Positions 20,151-31,109 of a stretch of DNA of 64,000 nt are shown in pieces. The notes beneath the pieces are model-generated. The model saw nothing but the letters and a program-made list of their open reading frames with translations. It did no database searches and had not been told where the DNA came from. Positions within the stretch are counted from its first letter, which is position 1. Each line of letters opens with the position of its first letter. The stretch covers positions 434,001 through 498,000 of the forward strand of contig JASPKZ010001601.1 of assembly GCA_030220185.1 (NCBI GenBank). The letters are read 5' to 3'. The DNA is from Diploptera punctata. Its lineage: Eukaryota; Arthropoda; Insecta; Blattodea; Blaberidae. The position numbers and the translations under genes are program-made.

Positions 20151-20229
20151 TAATTAATATTGGATCATTTATTTTTTGTGTGGATGTTCATGTATTTTTT
20201 TAGTCTTCTCTTCCATTGTCATAAGTAAC

Positions 20230-20945
20230 GCCGCCGCGAGTGATTTCCAAATTATCGATAAATTCACGACTCACGAAGTGAAGAGAATTTGGAAATCAAC
20301 AGTGGCATTTGTTAGGACTATTTAACGAATAAAATTAAGCTCTTTACTCATAAATCATTATTTAAATATAGTTATTTTAAAATATTTATTTATTTAATGT
20401 AAACAGCGATGTTTGAAAACAAATGAGAAACGTTAAGTTTCGTTTCTCCATCCACTGCAACAAGATCATATAATGTTTGTTATATATTGCCATCTGGCGT
20501 GGGAAACTTGAAATATCATCGCAATATTATAAGAATGCATCCTAGCGGAGAAAAAATTTAACACATCAAACCGTATATTATAACCAAAATTATAAGTTAT
20601 TAATTAATTTTTTAGTAAACAACTCGGTAAAATCATTATTTAAAAACACAATTATTGAACACACAATTGTCAAATTTGTATTTCGTCTATAACTTCATTT
20701 GAAGCATAGCCAAATCTTGTTTCTGCCATTTTGAACATTAAAATATGGCGGCTTTACTGTTAACTCAGTCACTGCAAAATAATGGTCAGACCTGTTGACA
20801 ATATTAAAAAGTAGGAGCTTTCTTTAATATGGTAAATATAACACTGATAAATATTTCGTGAAACACGATTCTAATTGGTTGTAAAACAGAAATCGTAAAC
20901 GTGATGGGCCATTGACTCCCATTTAGGGTATGAGTTAAATAGTCA
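20230..20945 (-). mobile_element. Rep-G, inverted copy
   Basis: It starts at the palindromic end (gagtgatttccaaattatcg, then cgactcacgaagtgaag) and ends at atgagttaaatagtc, mirroring the 5690 copy over its full length. Small insertions, including about 50 bp near 20,720, distinguish it. Confidence 0.72.
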
Positions 20946-21514
20946 TAAATAATATGTAAGTGCTGTAATGTAAAGCGCAGATAATTAAAAACATGTATTT
21001 AAAATGTCGCACAAGACAATTAATTAACGGTAACAATGCAATTGAAGTGATTTTACTGCCCATTATTGTCAACGTTTATCTCTCAACCTAAAAACATTCC
21101 TCTTCTAAAACCATTTTTACTTTCTTTTCTCTCCCATTATAAGATAACTTTACATTCTATTCTCATGACTTATTGAATTTCAGGTGAATAGATTTTCGTT
21201 TCATAAGATTTCACATTAGAAGTAATGGCACATGTAATAGAGGAGGGGTAAACCGATTTTGGGGAGATCTGATTTTGTAATATTGCAGGATCAAGTCGCT
21301 TGGAAAGTTTTCATTCGGCGCGAACTGACTGACAGAAAATAATAAGATTCGCAGAGGTAGCGATATTACATGCCGCCATCTCAATGCCTTCTTCCGATAT
21401 TAAAAAAAGTCACAGAAAAGGGAAGAGAAGTTGGTAGCAGATAAGAGGATTTAAAAAACAACCCCAGTAATGAGACCTTCCCCGCAGTTCAGTTGAGATT
21501 TTTTATTTACTGAA
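20946..21514. other. Unannotated spacer
   Basis: No repeat or coding motif recognised. Confidence 0.4.
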
Positions 21515-21735
21515 CTAGCTAATACCCGGCATGCGCGGCTACGCCTAAATAAATTTGTGCTTTTGCGTTTAGTTGAATAAGTAAAAGAAAAAATAATTAT
21601 AAATTTATACCGTTATTATTTTTAGATACCCCTTGCTGATTACCCGGTACTGCCCGGGAATCTACGTATCCCGATCTCCTTGGCATCAATGAAAGACAAA
21701 AAATGGTTATTGTGAGTTATCCGTAAGAGATAAAC
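21515..21735 (+). mobile_element. RTE-like 3'-end repeat (aatacccggc type), 5' part
   Basis: It begins actagctaatacccggc and shares aaaaatggttattgtgag and gagataaacatatgctgtcg with the repeat at 46,395-46,832. Repeats of the 'acccggc' type occur at LINE/RTE ends in many insects. That assignment is from general knowledge. Confidence 0.55.
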
Positions 21736-21978
21736 ATATGCTGTCGCTGGCTTTTCCTAAAATTGGTTTGATATTAGATCCCACAATCCGTTTTGAGACT
21801 CATAGTGGCCAACCTGAGGAAGTTGACTGTGAAAAGAAAGCCATATATGAGCCAACAATTGACTATTACAAACTAGATAGTATAACGGTCACAGGATTGA
21901 TGATCGCGGCAAGAGGTACTATACCAGGATTCTTAGCTAAATTTTGGAATTCCTTAGATTTGGACAGGGTGTATTTTT

Positions 21979-23218
21979 ACACGCTTTATATTAGCTTGAC
22001 CTGTATCCATCTATCTATGTAACGGAATCTTTCAACGCGATTTTCACCCACTTAAAATCATTGAATCGACTTGAAACCTTGTATACTTGTAGAGGACCCG
22101 TGACAATACAATAATTTCATATTTATTTTCTAAAATCCTGGCCATAATCATCAGAAAATCAAAAAAAGTGTTTTTGTATCAATGTAACGGAATCTTACAA
22201 CGCGATTTTCACCCACTTAGAAACATTGAATCGACTTGAAACTTTGTATACTTGTAGAGGACCCGTGACAATACAATAATTTCATATTTATTTTCTAAAA
22301 TCCTGGCCATAATCATCAGAAAATCAAAAAAAGTGTTTTTGTATCAATGTAACGGAATCTTTCAACGCGATTTTCACCCACTTAGGAACATTGGATCGAC
22401 TTGAAACTTTGTGTACGTGTAGAGGACCCGTGACAATATAATAATTTCATATTTTGTTTCTAAAATTCTGGCCAGAATCATCCGAAAATAAAAAAAATTA
22501 AAACTGGTATTAGGTTGCGGACTTGTCGACTTTTTAGTCAATTGTTGTAAGAGCTCAGTTGGTAGAGCAGTGAACTATTAGTGGTATATAATTTCAATAA
22601 TCCATACGTCGCTGGTTCAAATCCGGCTGAGAGGGCTTTTTTTATAGAAGAGTATTACTTTTAGGTCATACTACAATAGTATCGAATTTAAAGATATTTA
22701 CATTTTTATCTTATTCTGTAAAATATTAAAACTAAAAAATGGAAAATAAATAATAGTTTTAAAAAACTAAAAGAACACGCTTTATTAGAAAACTAAAAAA
22801 TGAAAAATAATTTTAATTTCCAATACTCTTGGGATAAAATTAAAGTGGTCAACAAAAAAAATCATCTCCAACACATATAGAATAAAACTAGAGGTATCAA
22901 CAAAAAGAAAATAATTTTACCATCAAAAGCGTGGGGTGCTTTTTATGATGTTTACATTTTCTTCTTAGAGAGCTTACTTTTACCAATATCTGTTTATTAT
23001 CAAATATATTAATTGATATAGAGTACCCCACGCTTTTGATGGTAAAATGATTTTCTTTTTATTGATAACTCTAGTTTTATTCTATATGTGTTGGAGATGA
23101 TTTTTTTGTTGACCACTTTAATTTTATCCCAAAGAGTATTGGAAATTAAAATTATTTTTGATTTTTTAGTTTTCTAATAAAGCGTGTTCTTTTAGTTTTT
23201 TAAAACTAATATTTATTT
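21979..23218 (+). mobile_element. Composite element: Rep-E x3, tRNA-Tyr-like, Rep-D foldback
   Basis: From left to right it has acacgctttatattagc, three tandem Rep-E segments (unit start gtaacggaatctt at about 22,019, 22,182 and 22,350), gcggacttgtcgactttttagtc, the tRNA-Tyr-like segment, a linker with actacaatagtatcgaa, and Rep-D with arms of about 200 bp (22,750-23,215). It interrupts a LINE coding region, so it moved as one unit. The flanks share an AT-rich attttt, so the exact target duplication is uncertain. Confidence 0.75.
22545..22636 (+). pseudogene. Intron-containing tRNA-Tyr-like segment
   Basis: Shows D arm GCTCAGTTGGTAGAGC, an anticodon arm interrupted by tggtatataatttcaata, and T arm GCTGGTTCAAATCCGGC. 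The anticodon position has mutated from GTA to TTA (ctattag for ctgtag). Acceptor strands do not pair. A box (AGCTCAGTTGG) and B box (GGTTCAAATCC) are intact, so Pol III transcription remains possible. Confidence 0.75.
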
Positions 23219-23450
23219 TAATCATCATCGCTGCTATTAGAGAGTCAATTTCAATTTTTAAGAAACCAATTTTACATAATTTATATTTTATAGAATATAA
23301 TTCAATTACAATGTTAAAATGTTTTATATATTTACAAAATGTATTTCAACAATTTCGAAAATGAATTGTCTGTATCACTTTGTCCTTGTGGCAATCCTCT
23401 AATGAGCAAAGTTTTATATAATACAAACATTGAGTGAATTTAAAAACATG

Positions 23451-23839
23451 AGCAATAAACAGCCAAGTGTCACTCGTACATATATTACATACACACAACA
23501 TTTTAAAGAAAAAATATATAATTGGTACAAAGTAAAATTTTAACATACTTAAATTCTTAATCAACTTTAAATCCACCTGCACCTTAAATGACAATTAAAA
23601 TAACTTTAAAATAAACGTTTAACATCTGAAGAAAAAATATAAATGTTATAGAAGATGGATGAGAAGGGTAGATGGGGGTGTATCGGGGTGACATATCGAT
23701 CTAACCCTTATCCGCTGTCACAGCTTTTGCCCCCTTATCACATGATAAAATTAAATTACGCCTTCTAGCACAGACCTACATATCTTGGAAATTCTACAAT
23801 TCTAATAAATACGTTGTTACTGAGGGGTAGATCTTGAAG
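23451..23839. other. Unannotated spacer
   Basis: The left part may still be LINE 3' UTR. Nothing else recognised. Confidence 0.4.
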
Positions 23840-24545
23840 TTTTCGGTGACTATTTAACTGATGTCCCAAATGGGAATCAATGATCAATCACATTTCAATG
23901 ATTTTTTATTTACAACCAATCACAGTCGTGTTTCGCCTAGAATTTACCAACTAAAGTTTATCATAATAAAGAAAGCACTTCCTTTTTAACATTCTGAATA
24001 GGTCAGAGCATTATTTTGCAGTGACTGACTCTCTAAGAAATAGGGCTACCAGATTGTATATATAGTGCATGAATGTCAACACATAGCGCATGCGGGAGTT
24101 AATATAAACACATTTGTAGCAATTGATTATACCACCAAAAAAAGAAACCACTGTTTGCACTTTCTTAAATGTATGTTTTTCCCCCAGGTAATAACATTCC
24201 AGAAAAATATAATTGTCATATTTAGGTCATAGGACATCAGAAATAAATTAATATACAGTTTGATGTGTTTCATTTTTTCTCCACTAGAGTGCGTTCTTAT
24301 AATATTGCGTTCCTTTGGCAATAAATAATATGATCTGCTTGTAGTGATGAACAAAAGAACCAAATGAAGCGTATCAATTATTTCTCATTTGTTTTCAAAC
24401 TTCGCTGTTTACATTAAATATATACATATTTTTTAAATAACTATATTTAAATAATGATTTGTGAGTAAACAGCTTTAATTGTATTCGTTATATAGTCCTA
24501 ACAAATGCCACTCTTGATTTCCAAATTCTCTAGATCAATTGAAAA
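23840..24545 (+). mobile_element. Rep-G copy
   Basis: It matches the 5690 copy from gtgactatttaactgatg to tttccaaattctctagat. The terminal palindrome is lost and the sequence runs on to tcgtagcgttacttatg. Confidence 0.72.
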
Positions 24546-24656
24546 TCAGTCGTAGCGTTACTTATGATAAGTTCTCCTTATGCACCATCGAAAACAAGTT
24601 AAATTACAGATAATTTCTGAAGTACCTCCGAAATTCATTTCTGAAATATTCTTGGG

Positions 24657-24980
24657 GTCCCGCGCCGTAGCCGAGCGGTTAAGGTAGGAAGCCTTGGCGC
24701 AGAGCTACGGGACTTGCGCTGGTTCGAGTCTCCATGGGGGAAGAAATTTTCTCATGGTATTTCGGCCAGTATGGGACCGGTGCCCACCCAGCATCGTGAG
24801 GCAATTGGGTAGCTACAATAAGTAGCGGCTCCAGGTTGAGGAACCTGCTATAACGGCTAGGCGACTCGACATGCTAACCACATGTCACCCCTACCTCTGT
24901 GATTGACACATGTGGATGTGAAGGGCCAGCAGCCGGCTGGTAAAAGGGCAACCGCTGAAAAGTGGAAAGACGCTCAATCG
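24657..24980 (+). mobile_element. SINE3 with 14-bp TSD
   Basis: It opens gtcccgcgccgtagccgagc and ends aaagacgctcaatcg. The TSD gaaatattcttggg lies at 24,643-24,656 and 24,981-24,994. About 20 bp present in other copies (the tacactggctgttgatcat stretch) is missing here. Confidence 0.92.
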
Positions 24981-24994
24981 GAAATATTCTTGGG

Positions 24995-25622
24995 AATATT
25001 TAAAATTCTGCCACGATTTTAAATACATAAAATTGCAATTTCAATTAAAATAGTTTTATCGAGAAATACCCTATCAGTTATTTTTAAATTATGAAACATG
25101 TTTTATAGGAAAATGAAATAATTAACTGTTTGCTTTAAATTAACTAAGAAGCCATCGAAAACTATTAAATGAACGCCATTTGGTTCATTTTTCCAGTTGA
25201 AAGAGCGTAACTTCTTTACACCGCGCACAACTGACTTTGAAAAAAAATTATATCTGTCATAAATAAAAATACACGAACTACCGAATTTATGAGTTGAAAA
25301 TCATACGAGAAAATCTTTGCCTGTTGAAACCGGTACTTCAGAAATCAAATTTAACAATGTCTAGAAAATAACAAGGTTGCAATTAGCCTGTTTTCAAGTA
25401 AGATAACGTCACTGAACATCAAATTTCAAACTTTTTTTTTGCACTCGAATGAAAATATTTATTTAACCTATGCCGAGTTCACATCTGCAATCCAAAATGT
25501 TCTATCACGTACCATTTTTGCAGGAAACGAGTTTGAAATTTTCCATACAAATCCAAAAAGAATATGGGAATATATATAATTTCAGTATTCTGAAAATACT
25601 TTTTATGTTATTCTTATAAATG
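24995..25622. other. Unannotated spacer
   Basis: AT-rich, no coding motif and no repeat shared within the window. Confidence 0.4.
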
Positions 25623-25623
25623 C

Positions 25624-25722
25624 AAGGATTATTCTTCTTCCTTTCCAGGATTAGGTCAATGCGACCTGTTCCGGTCTCAAGTCCATCGTTTCCTTGGCCG
25701 TCCCAAAGATCTTTATGCGAGG
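25624..25722 (-). mobile_element. Short LINE 3' end
   Basis: The minus strand reads GTAKETMDL then RPEQVALT-like residues, an A-rich GAAGAA tail at the left. It is the same end as 43,115-43,200. Confidence 0.6.
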
Positions 25723-25794
25723 ATTATTAAGAAAGAATTGTATAGATTAAAACAACTTTCGCGATGGTTTAGTCACAAATTTTCTGATTTATCA

Positions 25795-26560
25795 CAAGTA
25801 ATGCCACGAGTGATTTTCAATTTATCTACAGAATTTGGAAATCAAGAGTGGCATTTGTTAGGACTATTTAACGAAAAAATTAAGCTGTTTACTCACAAAT
25901 CATTATTTAACTATAGTTATTTTAAAATATTTATATATTTAATGCAAACAGCGATGTTTGGAAACAAATGAGAAACGATTGGTAGGCTTAATTTGCTTCT
26001 TTTGTTCATCACTGCAATCAGATCATATTATTTTTTGCCAAAGGATTGCAATATTGTAACAATGCACTCTAGTGGAGAAATTTATAACCAACGTTATGTT
26101 ATAGGTATTAACAAGCGAATGATGACAAATCAAGAACTTCAGAACATTTGAATACTACTACTACTATAAAGATATTAATTAATTTCTGATGTCTTATGAT
26201 GTAAATATCTCAATTGTATTTTTCTGCAACGTCATTTCCTGGAAAATAATTCGTTTAAGAAAGTGCAAACAGTGATTTCTACTTTTTGTGGTATAATCAA
26301 TTGCTACAAATGTTTTTATATTATCTCCCGCATGCACTATGAGCTGACATTCAATCACTATATATACAATCTGATAGCCGTATTCCTTACGGGGTCAGTC
26401 ACCGCACTTCAGAATGTTAAAAAGGAGGTGCTCTCTTTAACATGATAAACTTTAGTTGATAAATTCGAGGCGAAACACGACTGTGATTGGTTGTAAATCA
26501 AAAATCATTGTAACGTGATTAGTCATTGACGATATTTAGGGCATGAGTTAAATAGTCAAA
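25795..26560 (-). mobile_element. Rep-G, inverted copy
   Basis: Runs from taatgccacgagtgatttt to catgagttaaatagtc. An extra block of about 60 bp (26,092-26,170) with (CTA)n interrupts it. A second partial end motif (taccacgagtaattcc) follows at 26,567, so two Rep-G ends abut. Confidence 0.7.
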
Positions 26561-26599
26561 AGTAATACCACGAGTAATTCCAAAGTATCGATACATTCA

Positions 26600-27040
26600 C
26601 GACGTTGTTTTCAAAATAATAAGTAATAGCAAAATAATACATCTTTGTTGGAAATATTTGCGTTCATTATAAACAATTGACTAACGTTAACAGTGTGGGC
26701 AATGTTTATTAGTTGAAACTACAGCAGGCCGTGACACCAATCACTCATACAATGGCGGCAAATACGTATTTATTGTTTTATATTGTTTCAAATAAAGTTC
26801 AGTTAATTTAAAATGCAGTGATTTGTTTCGTATAATGTATATTAACACTACCTTTTGTATATACATTGTACGTAGTATACATAGAGGGCAGTGGTTTTAC
26901 TTCCTGCACGAGGTCGGTAACATGTTATATTACAGTATAGTTATTTAGGTTAGAAACCCAGAAATGTATGAAATTCAACTTTCAATCATGGTCGCCATTG
27001 CTGTAAGTATGACAGAACGCACTATCGCGCAAAAATATAT
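26600..27040 (+). mobile_element. Rep-B, copy without SINE
   Basis: It starts within ttgttttcaaaataataag and ends cgcactatcgcgcaaaa. At 26,782-26,793 it retains attgtttcaaat as a single uninterrupted sequence. This is the empty-site counterpart of the SINE1 insertion at 1805. Confidence 0.8.
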
Positions 27041-27127
27041 TATTGTAATGTGTTCCAGTTCCCTGTATTAGTTGCTGAACTCTGATCTTTCAACGCACTC
27101 GATAAACTTAAAAAAAAAATCTCGTTA

Positions 27128-27240
27128 CTTCATAATAATAATAATAATAGCTTTATTTTACCTGGCAGAGTTAAGGCCTTAAGGCCTTGTCTACCATGTA
27201 AAATCAATCACAGAAACTTTTTGAAAAATAAAGAAAAAGT
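27128..27240 (-). mobile_element. CR1-like LINE 3' end
   Basis: (AAT)n followed by agctttattttacctggcag and agttaaggccttaaggcc is the reverse complement of the 3' end seen at 27,785-27,960 and 47,760-47,845. (TTA)n tails are a hallmark of this family here. Confidence 0.7.
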
Positions 27241-27454
27241 GTATTTAATCCATCAGATCTAACAGTAATAAATACCGTACGTGAATAACTTTTAAAAATC
27301 GTTATGAAACACCGTTGAGATCACTGGGGCTCTGGAAAAAGTTAAAAAATAAAATTCGTACCTGAGATGAGTCCTCAAGCTGAAGATGGAGCATGTTCTT
27401 CCGAAAGGCCTACAAACTGTTTTAAAAAAATGTTACCTATTTTAGGACGAATAA

Positions 27455-27955
27455 GATCTAACTAACTCAGTGGCACTATCGAACCCATAGATCCATTAGC
27501 TGCTCGGATATAAGCTCTCCATACATCCTTTTTCTGAGCTAATGTTTTCCAATCATCCCCTGTATAATCTACTTCCCTCAAACCATTGTTAATGTTATTC
27601 TCCATCATTATTGGTCTCTCAACTGGGTGTTTTCCCTCTGGTTTTCCTACAAGAAGCTTTCATGCCACTCTTTCATTAAACATTCGTGTCATATGTCCTG
27701 CCCATAGCAATCTACGAGACTTAACTGTTTTTATTATACCTGGTATCCTATAATGATTATTATTATTATTATTATTATTATTATCCTATAAAATGTTTGT
27801 TTGTACATGACATTTACATTGCTACATTTAATGTATCTTTAACTGTTTATAATTAGTATAGTGTATATCTATATTTGTCAAATATTTATTTGTATTTGTG
27901 CTGGTTGAGTGGGAGAGAGGGCCTTATGGCCTTAATTCTGCCAGAATAAATAAAA

Positions 27956-28052
<97 letters not shown>

Positions 28053-28190
28053 GTTCGCTGTTATGTAGTCTTCTCTATTCGCCTGTCTGTTCATTTCTCT
28101 TTGTCCAAAAAATTTCCTAAGAACTTCATTCTGAAATAATCGTAATCTTTTCTCCTCCCGTCGGCACAGCTCTCGGGGTCCATTTAAACA
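27455..28190 (-). mobile_element. LINE-A copy split by a CR1-like 3' end
   Basis: 27,455-27,748 holds the LINE-A 3' coding end (diverged tail ctaactaactcagtggcac). 28,052-28,190 continues upstream with the RLFQNEVLRKFFGQREMNRQ region in a shifted frame. Between them lies a plus-strand CR1-like end with long (ATT)n runs. Confidence 0.78.
27755..28051 (+). mobile_element. CR1-like 3' end with expanded (ATT)n tail
   Basis: A left (ATT)n run, then ttgagtgggagagagggc, cttatggccttaattctgcc and aataaataaaac, then about 31 ATT units (27,959-28,051). Inserted in LINE-A after cctata. A poly-asparagine reading frame over the tail is an artefact of the microsatellite. Confidence 0.75.
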
Positions 28191-28673
28191 CGCAACCACT
28201 TCATCACGACATGGAAGGCATGAGATCTCAGGTAGGAATTTTATATTTTAACTTATATACGCTGTAAGTTTCATTTGATAACCAGAAAATTTGATTTAAA
28301 ACTTGCAAAATGTATGTTAACTTTGATCAGTGAAACAAGAAATGTAACATCTCGGAAAGCGCAACCCCTAGAGATAAAAATTGCATGAAATTCAGAGAGA
28401 CAAGAATTCTATTCACAATCACTGACAAATCTATCCTGAAATTACTTCCTCGGATGTTCTCTTGTGGATAAAAAGAAAAAAAAAATCTCGTTCAAATCTT
28501 TATTTTCTTCAATTTTGTCTCTTCCTTTATTTCTATCCCGGATCCCTTAAGGGAGGAACATGTGTTACAGTTCCCATAGGAACCGCAAATCATACGGTTC
28601 AGTTCCCGCATTATTTCAGAACACAAGTGTTCATCCATACAAACTGTGGCAAACTTCTCCGCATCACATTCTA
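28191..28673. other. Unannotated spacer
   Basis: Two overlapping open frames of 60 to 70 codons near 28,462-28,751 have no motif. Confidence 0.4.
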
Positions 28674-28781
28674 AGAGTCAGTTTCACCAACAGAGGTAAC
28701 TGTATTACGCCAGTTTTCCCCGTGTATAATGCACAGCTTAAACTGGCGTAATACAGTTACCTCTGTTGGTGGACCGACTCT
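28674..28781. repeat. Hairpin-forming inverted repeat, about 42-bp arms
   Basis: Arm 1 (28,674-28,716) contains accaacagaggtaactg and tattacgccag. Arm 2 (28,740-28,781) is its near-perfect complement, with a 23-bp loop. Only two or three mismatches (near the outer end). Consistent with a very short foldback MITE; no target duplication was identified. Confidence 0.85.
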
Positions 28782-28881
28782 AAATGAAGGATTCGTTTAA
28801 CTTATAGTTCCATATTAACCCTAACTTCACACAACATACCTTGATTTGATCCATTCATTTTTGCACGATAGTGCGTTTTAT

Positions 28882-29051
28882 TATAATAATAATAATAATA
28901 ACAATAACAACAATAATAATATCAATAATAATAACAATAATAATAATAATAGCTTTATTTTACCTGGCAGAGTTAAGGCCTTAAGGCCTTGTACACCACT
29001 CAACCAGGTTTTTAAAAAAATACAAAAAAAATAGTGTTACATCTAAATTAC

Positions 29052-29094
<43 letters not shown>

Positions 29095-29435
29095 GATTAC
29101 AAGTTATATATACAATACAATTAATATTTATAATGTATTTTGATTTACTCTAAATTTAACTAATTAAATATATAATATGTACAAGATATAAAAAAAACGA
29201 GGAAAAGATTAATGACATAGTATAAAATTAAATAAATAGAAAAAAATTAATTATTAGACAACAGGTAACTGTATAAGCGTGACTTAAAAGTGCCAAGTGT
29301 GCGGCAACCCCTGATATCTTGAGGAGCGAGATTCCAGGAGCGGGCAGAGGCTACTGTGAAGGAAGTAGAATAGGAGGAAGTGCTATGAAGAGGAATTTTT
29401 AGCAGACTGCTATATTGTGACCTAGTTTTGTCATG
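28882..29435 (-). mobile_element. CR1/jockey-like LINE 3' end with C-terminal codons
   Basis: The left edge is an (AAT)n tail interrupted by AAC, then the acctggcagagttaagg 3' UTR and a (TA)n run (29,053-29,090). The minus strand encodes PLHSTSSYSTSFTVASARSW, NLAPQDIRGCRTLGTF and a stop at about 29,247. The FTVASARSWN-LP--IR motif is typical of LINE C-termini of this group. It is 5'-truncated against Rep-B. Confidence 0.8.
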
Positions 29436-29502
29436 CTTACAGCAATGGCGACCATGCTTGAAAGTTTCACTTCCTACATTTTGCGGTTTCCAACTTAAAT
29501 AA

Positions 29503-29764
29503 ACATAAAAAGGTAAACTGACCCCACAACAGGCCTTAGGAAGCCATTTGGATAGTAGGAGGTTAGGGCTCCCACTTTTTCTGGACAATCGGCACATGAC
29601 AGCCATGCGTGACGGCCGTCTTTACCCCCAGAACAAGCGTCTGATACTCATTTTCGACAGAGGCTGAGTCGACCCCAGGGTCATAGTGCCGCCAGAAGGT
29701 TTGGATAAGTTTAAAAATCCTGACCCCACCGGGACTCGAACCCTCGACCTTCCGGCGCACTACG
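29503..29764 (-). mobile_element. SINE2 with 9-bp TSD
   Basis: The minus strand has a tRNA-like head cut near cgtagtgcgccgg and a B-box GAGGGTTCGAGTCCC. The body has actatgaccctggggtcg. TSD cttaaataa at 29,494-29,502 and 29,765-29,773, matching single-copy Rep-B sequence elsewhere. Confidence 0.82.
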
Positions 29765-29906
29765 CTTAAATAACTATACTGCAATAAAATAACTATAGTA
29801 CTGTAATATTACATTTTACAAACCACGTGTGGGAAGTAAAACCACTGCCCTGCATGTATACTACATGCAATGTATATACAAAAAAATATCCAAACGGTAG
29901 TGTTAA

Positions 29907-30207
29907 GGGGGCACGCCGAATCGTAGTGGTTAAGGCACTGAGCTACAAGCCGGAGGGTCGAGGGTTCAAGTCCCGTTGGTCAGGATTATTAAACTGACCC
30001 AAACCCTCTGGCGGCACTATGGTCCTGGGGTCGACTCAGCCTCTAACGGAAATGAGTACCAGACGCCTGTTCTGGGGTAAAGGCGGCCGTCACTCAGGGC
30101 TGACAACCCGGCTGACATAAAGTGCCGATTGTCTAGAAAAAGTGGGAGCCTTAACCTCCTACTACCCCAAGGGCCTCCGGGCCTGTTGTGGGATCACTTT
30201 ACTTAAA
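29907..30207 (+). mobile_element. SINE2 with 11-bp TSD
   Basis: Head ggggcacgccgaatcgtagtgg-like, B box GAGGGTTCAAGTCCC, body actatggtcctggggtcg and cctgttgtgggatcacttta. TSD ggtagtgttaa at 29,896-29,906 and 30,208-30,218. Third copy at 61,019. Confidence 0.9.
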
Positions 30208-30590
30208 GGTAGTGTTAATATACATTATACGAAACAAATCACTGCATTTTAAATGAACTGAACTTTATTTGAAACAATATAAAGCAATAAATACGTACTT
30301 GCCGCAATTTTATGATTGATTGGTGCCACGGCCTCCTGTAGTTTCAACTAATAAATATTGCCTACACTGTTAACGTTAGTCAATTGTTTATAATGAACGC
30401 AAATATTTCCAACAAATATGTTATTATGTTTCTATTATTTATTATTTTAAAAACGCCATCGCGCAAAAGTAATGTACAACGCACTTTTGTGAAGTGTTTT
30501 ACAGAATCTCCAAAATTAAAAACCTCGCTATCGATTGGTTTTTAAATATTTTTCTCGCTTCTGTAAAAACCATTTCCCAACCTCACATAG

Positions 30591-30811
30591 TAATATAGTA
30601 TTTATTTTCTTTATAAAATAATAATAAACAAATGATTATAAATTACTTAATTTTGTGTGAAATTACGTAATAATGTAGCGTACAATAACTTAGAATTTTA
30701 CATAATTTTGTTTTCTTTGCGGTCTAAGACATTTGAATAACTGGCGCGAAAAATCATTGTTTCGCCAATTTAAGAGTTAATAGACCCGGTTTAATAACAT
30801 TATTCATGTTT
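30591..30811. other. AT-rich spacer
   Basis: Nothing recognised. Confidence 0.4.
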
Positions 30812-31083
30812 GTAATAGACTGGATCACCAAAGGAACACTATTATCAGAGGAAAACTTGGAGTAACAAGTTTAAATGAAGATATACAAAGATACCAACAA
30901 GAATGGAAAAATCATCTGAGGAGAATGGCAAGAAATAGACTTCCAAAAATTGGCATTCCAATATACCCCAACTGGACATAGGGACCAAGGAAGACCAAAA
31001 CATCGGTGGAAAGATCAAGACCATCTTCGCTAGGTTTACCGTACAGGCCACATGGCCTAAAACGAATTTGTTCATGATGATGA
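30812..31083 (+). mobile_element. LINE-F 3' end
   Basis: Nearly identical to 3820-4093: ctggatcaccaaaggaacac through gaccaaggaagaccaaaac to cacatggcctaaaacg. One extra A in an A-run shifts frame. Strong similarity implies recent copies or segmental duplication. Confidence 0.85.
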
Positions 31084-31109
31084 GTTTTAAATGTTTTGCA
31101 ATCTATATA

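Larger units (their letters stand above)
21738..23450 (+). mobile_element. LINE C-terminus (ARGTIPGFLAKFW family) split by a composite element
   Basis: The frame 21,738-21,978 encodes LAFPKIGLILDPTIRFETH and ITVTGLMIAARGTIPGFLAK, an RT-distal region I recall from arthropod LINE polyproteins. The coding sequence resumes at about 23,222 (IIAAIRESISIFKK). The uninterrupted version is the minus-strand copy at 62,335-62,690, where LDSITVTGLMIGARGTIPG runs straight into IAIAAISGSISILRNH. The 3' UTR region around 23,365-23,420 also matches the 62.3 kb copy. Confidence 0.75.
29436..30590 (-). mobile_element. Rep-B, inverted copy holding two SINE2 insertions
   Basis: From tcatgcttacagcaatgg through taatatacattatacg to cgatagcgaggtttttaa it mirrors the 1514 copy. 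Two SINE2 elements in opposite orientation interrupt it at 29,503-29,764 and 29,907-30,207. Confidence 0.8.

Noticed and set aside
21738..22022. Independent host gene of 94 codons
   Set aside because: The same coding segment occurs on the other strand at 62.5 kb and belongs to a LINE C-terminus; its last codons run into the composite element.
22545..22636. Functional tRNA gene
   Set aside because: Acceptor stem does not pair and the anticodon is mutated; it is part of a dispersed repeat.
24657..24735. Functional tRNA-Leu or tRNA-Ser gene
   Set aside because: The head recurs in four SINE3 copies with the same long body and TSDs; it is a SINE.
27924..28199. Frame with a long asparagine tract
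   Set aside because: The tract is a translated (ATT)n microsatellite; the start is a LINE-A remnant.
29563..29784. 73-codon minus-strand frame
   Set aside because: Lies within SINE2 and contains its B box; not a gene.
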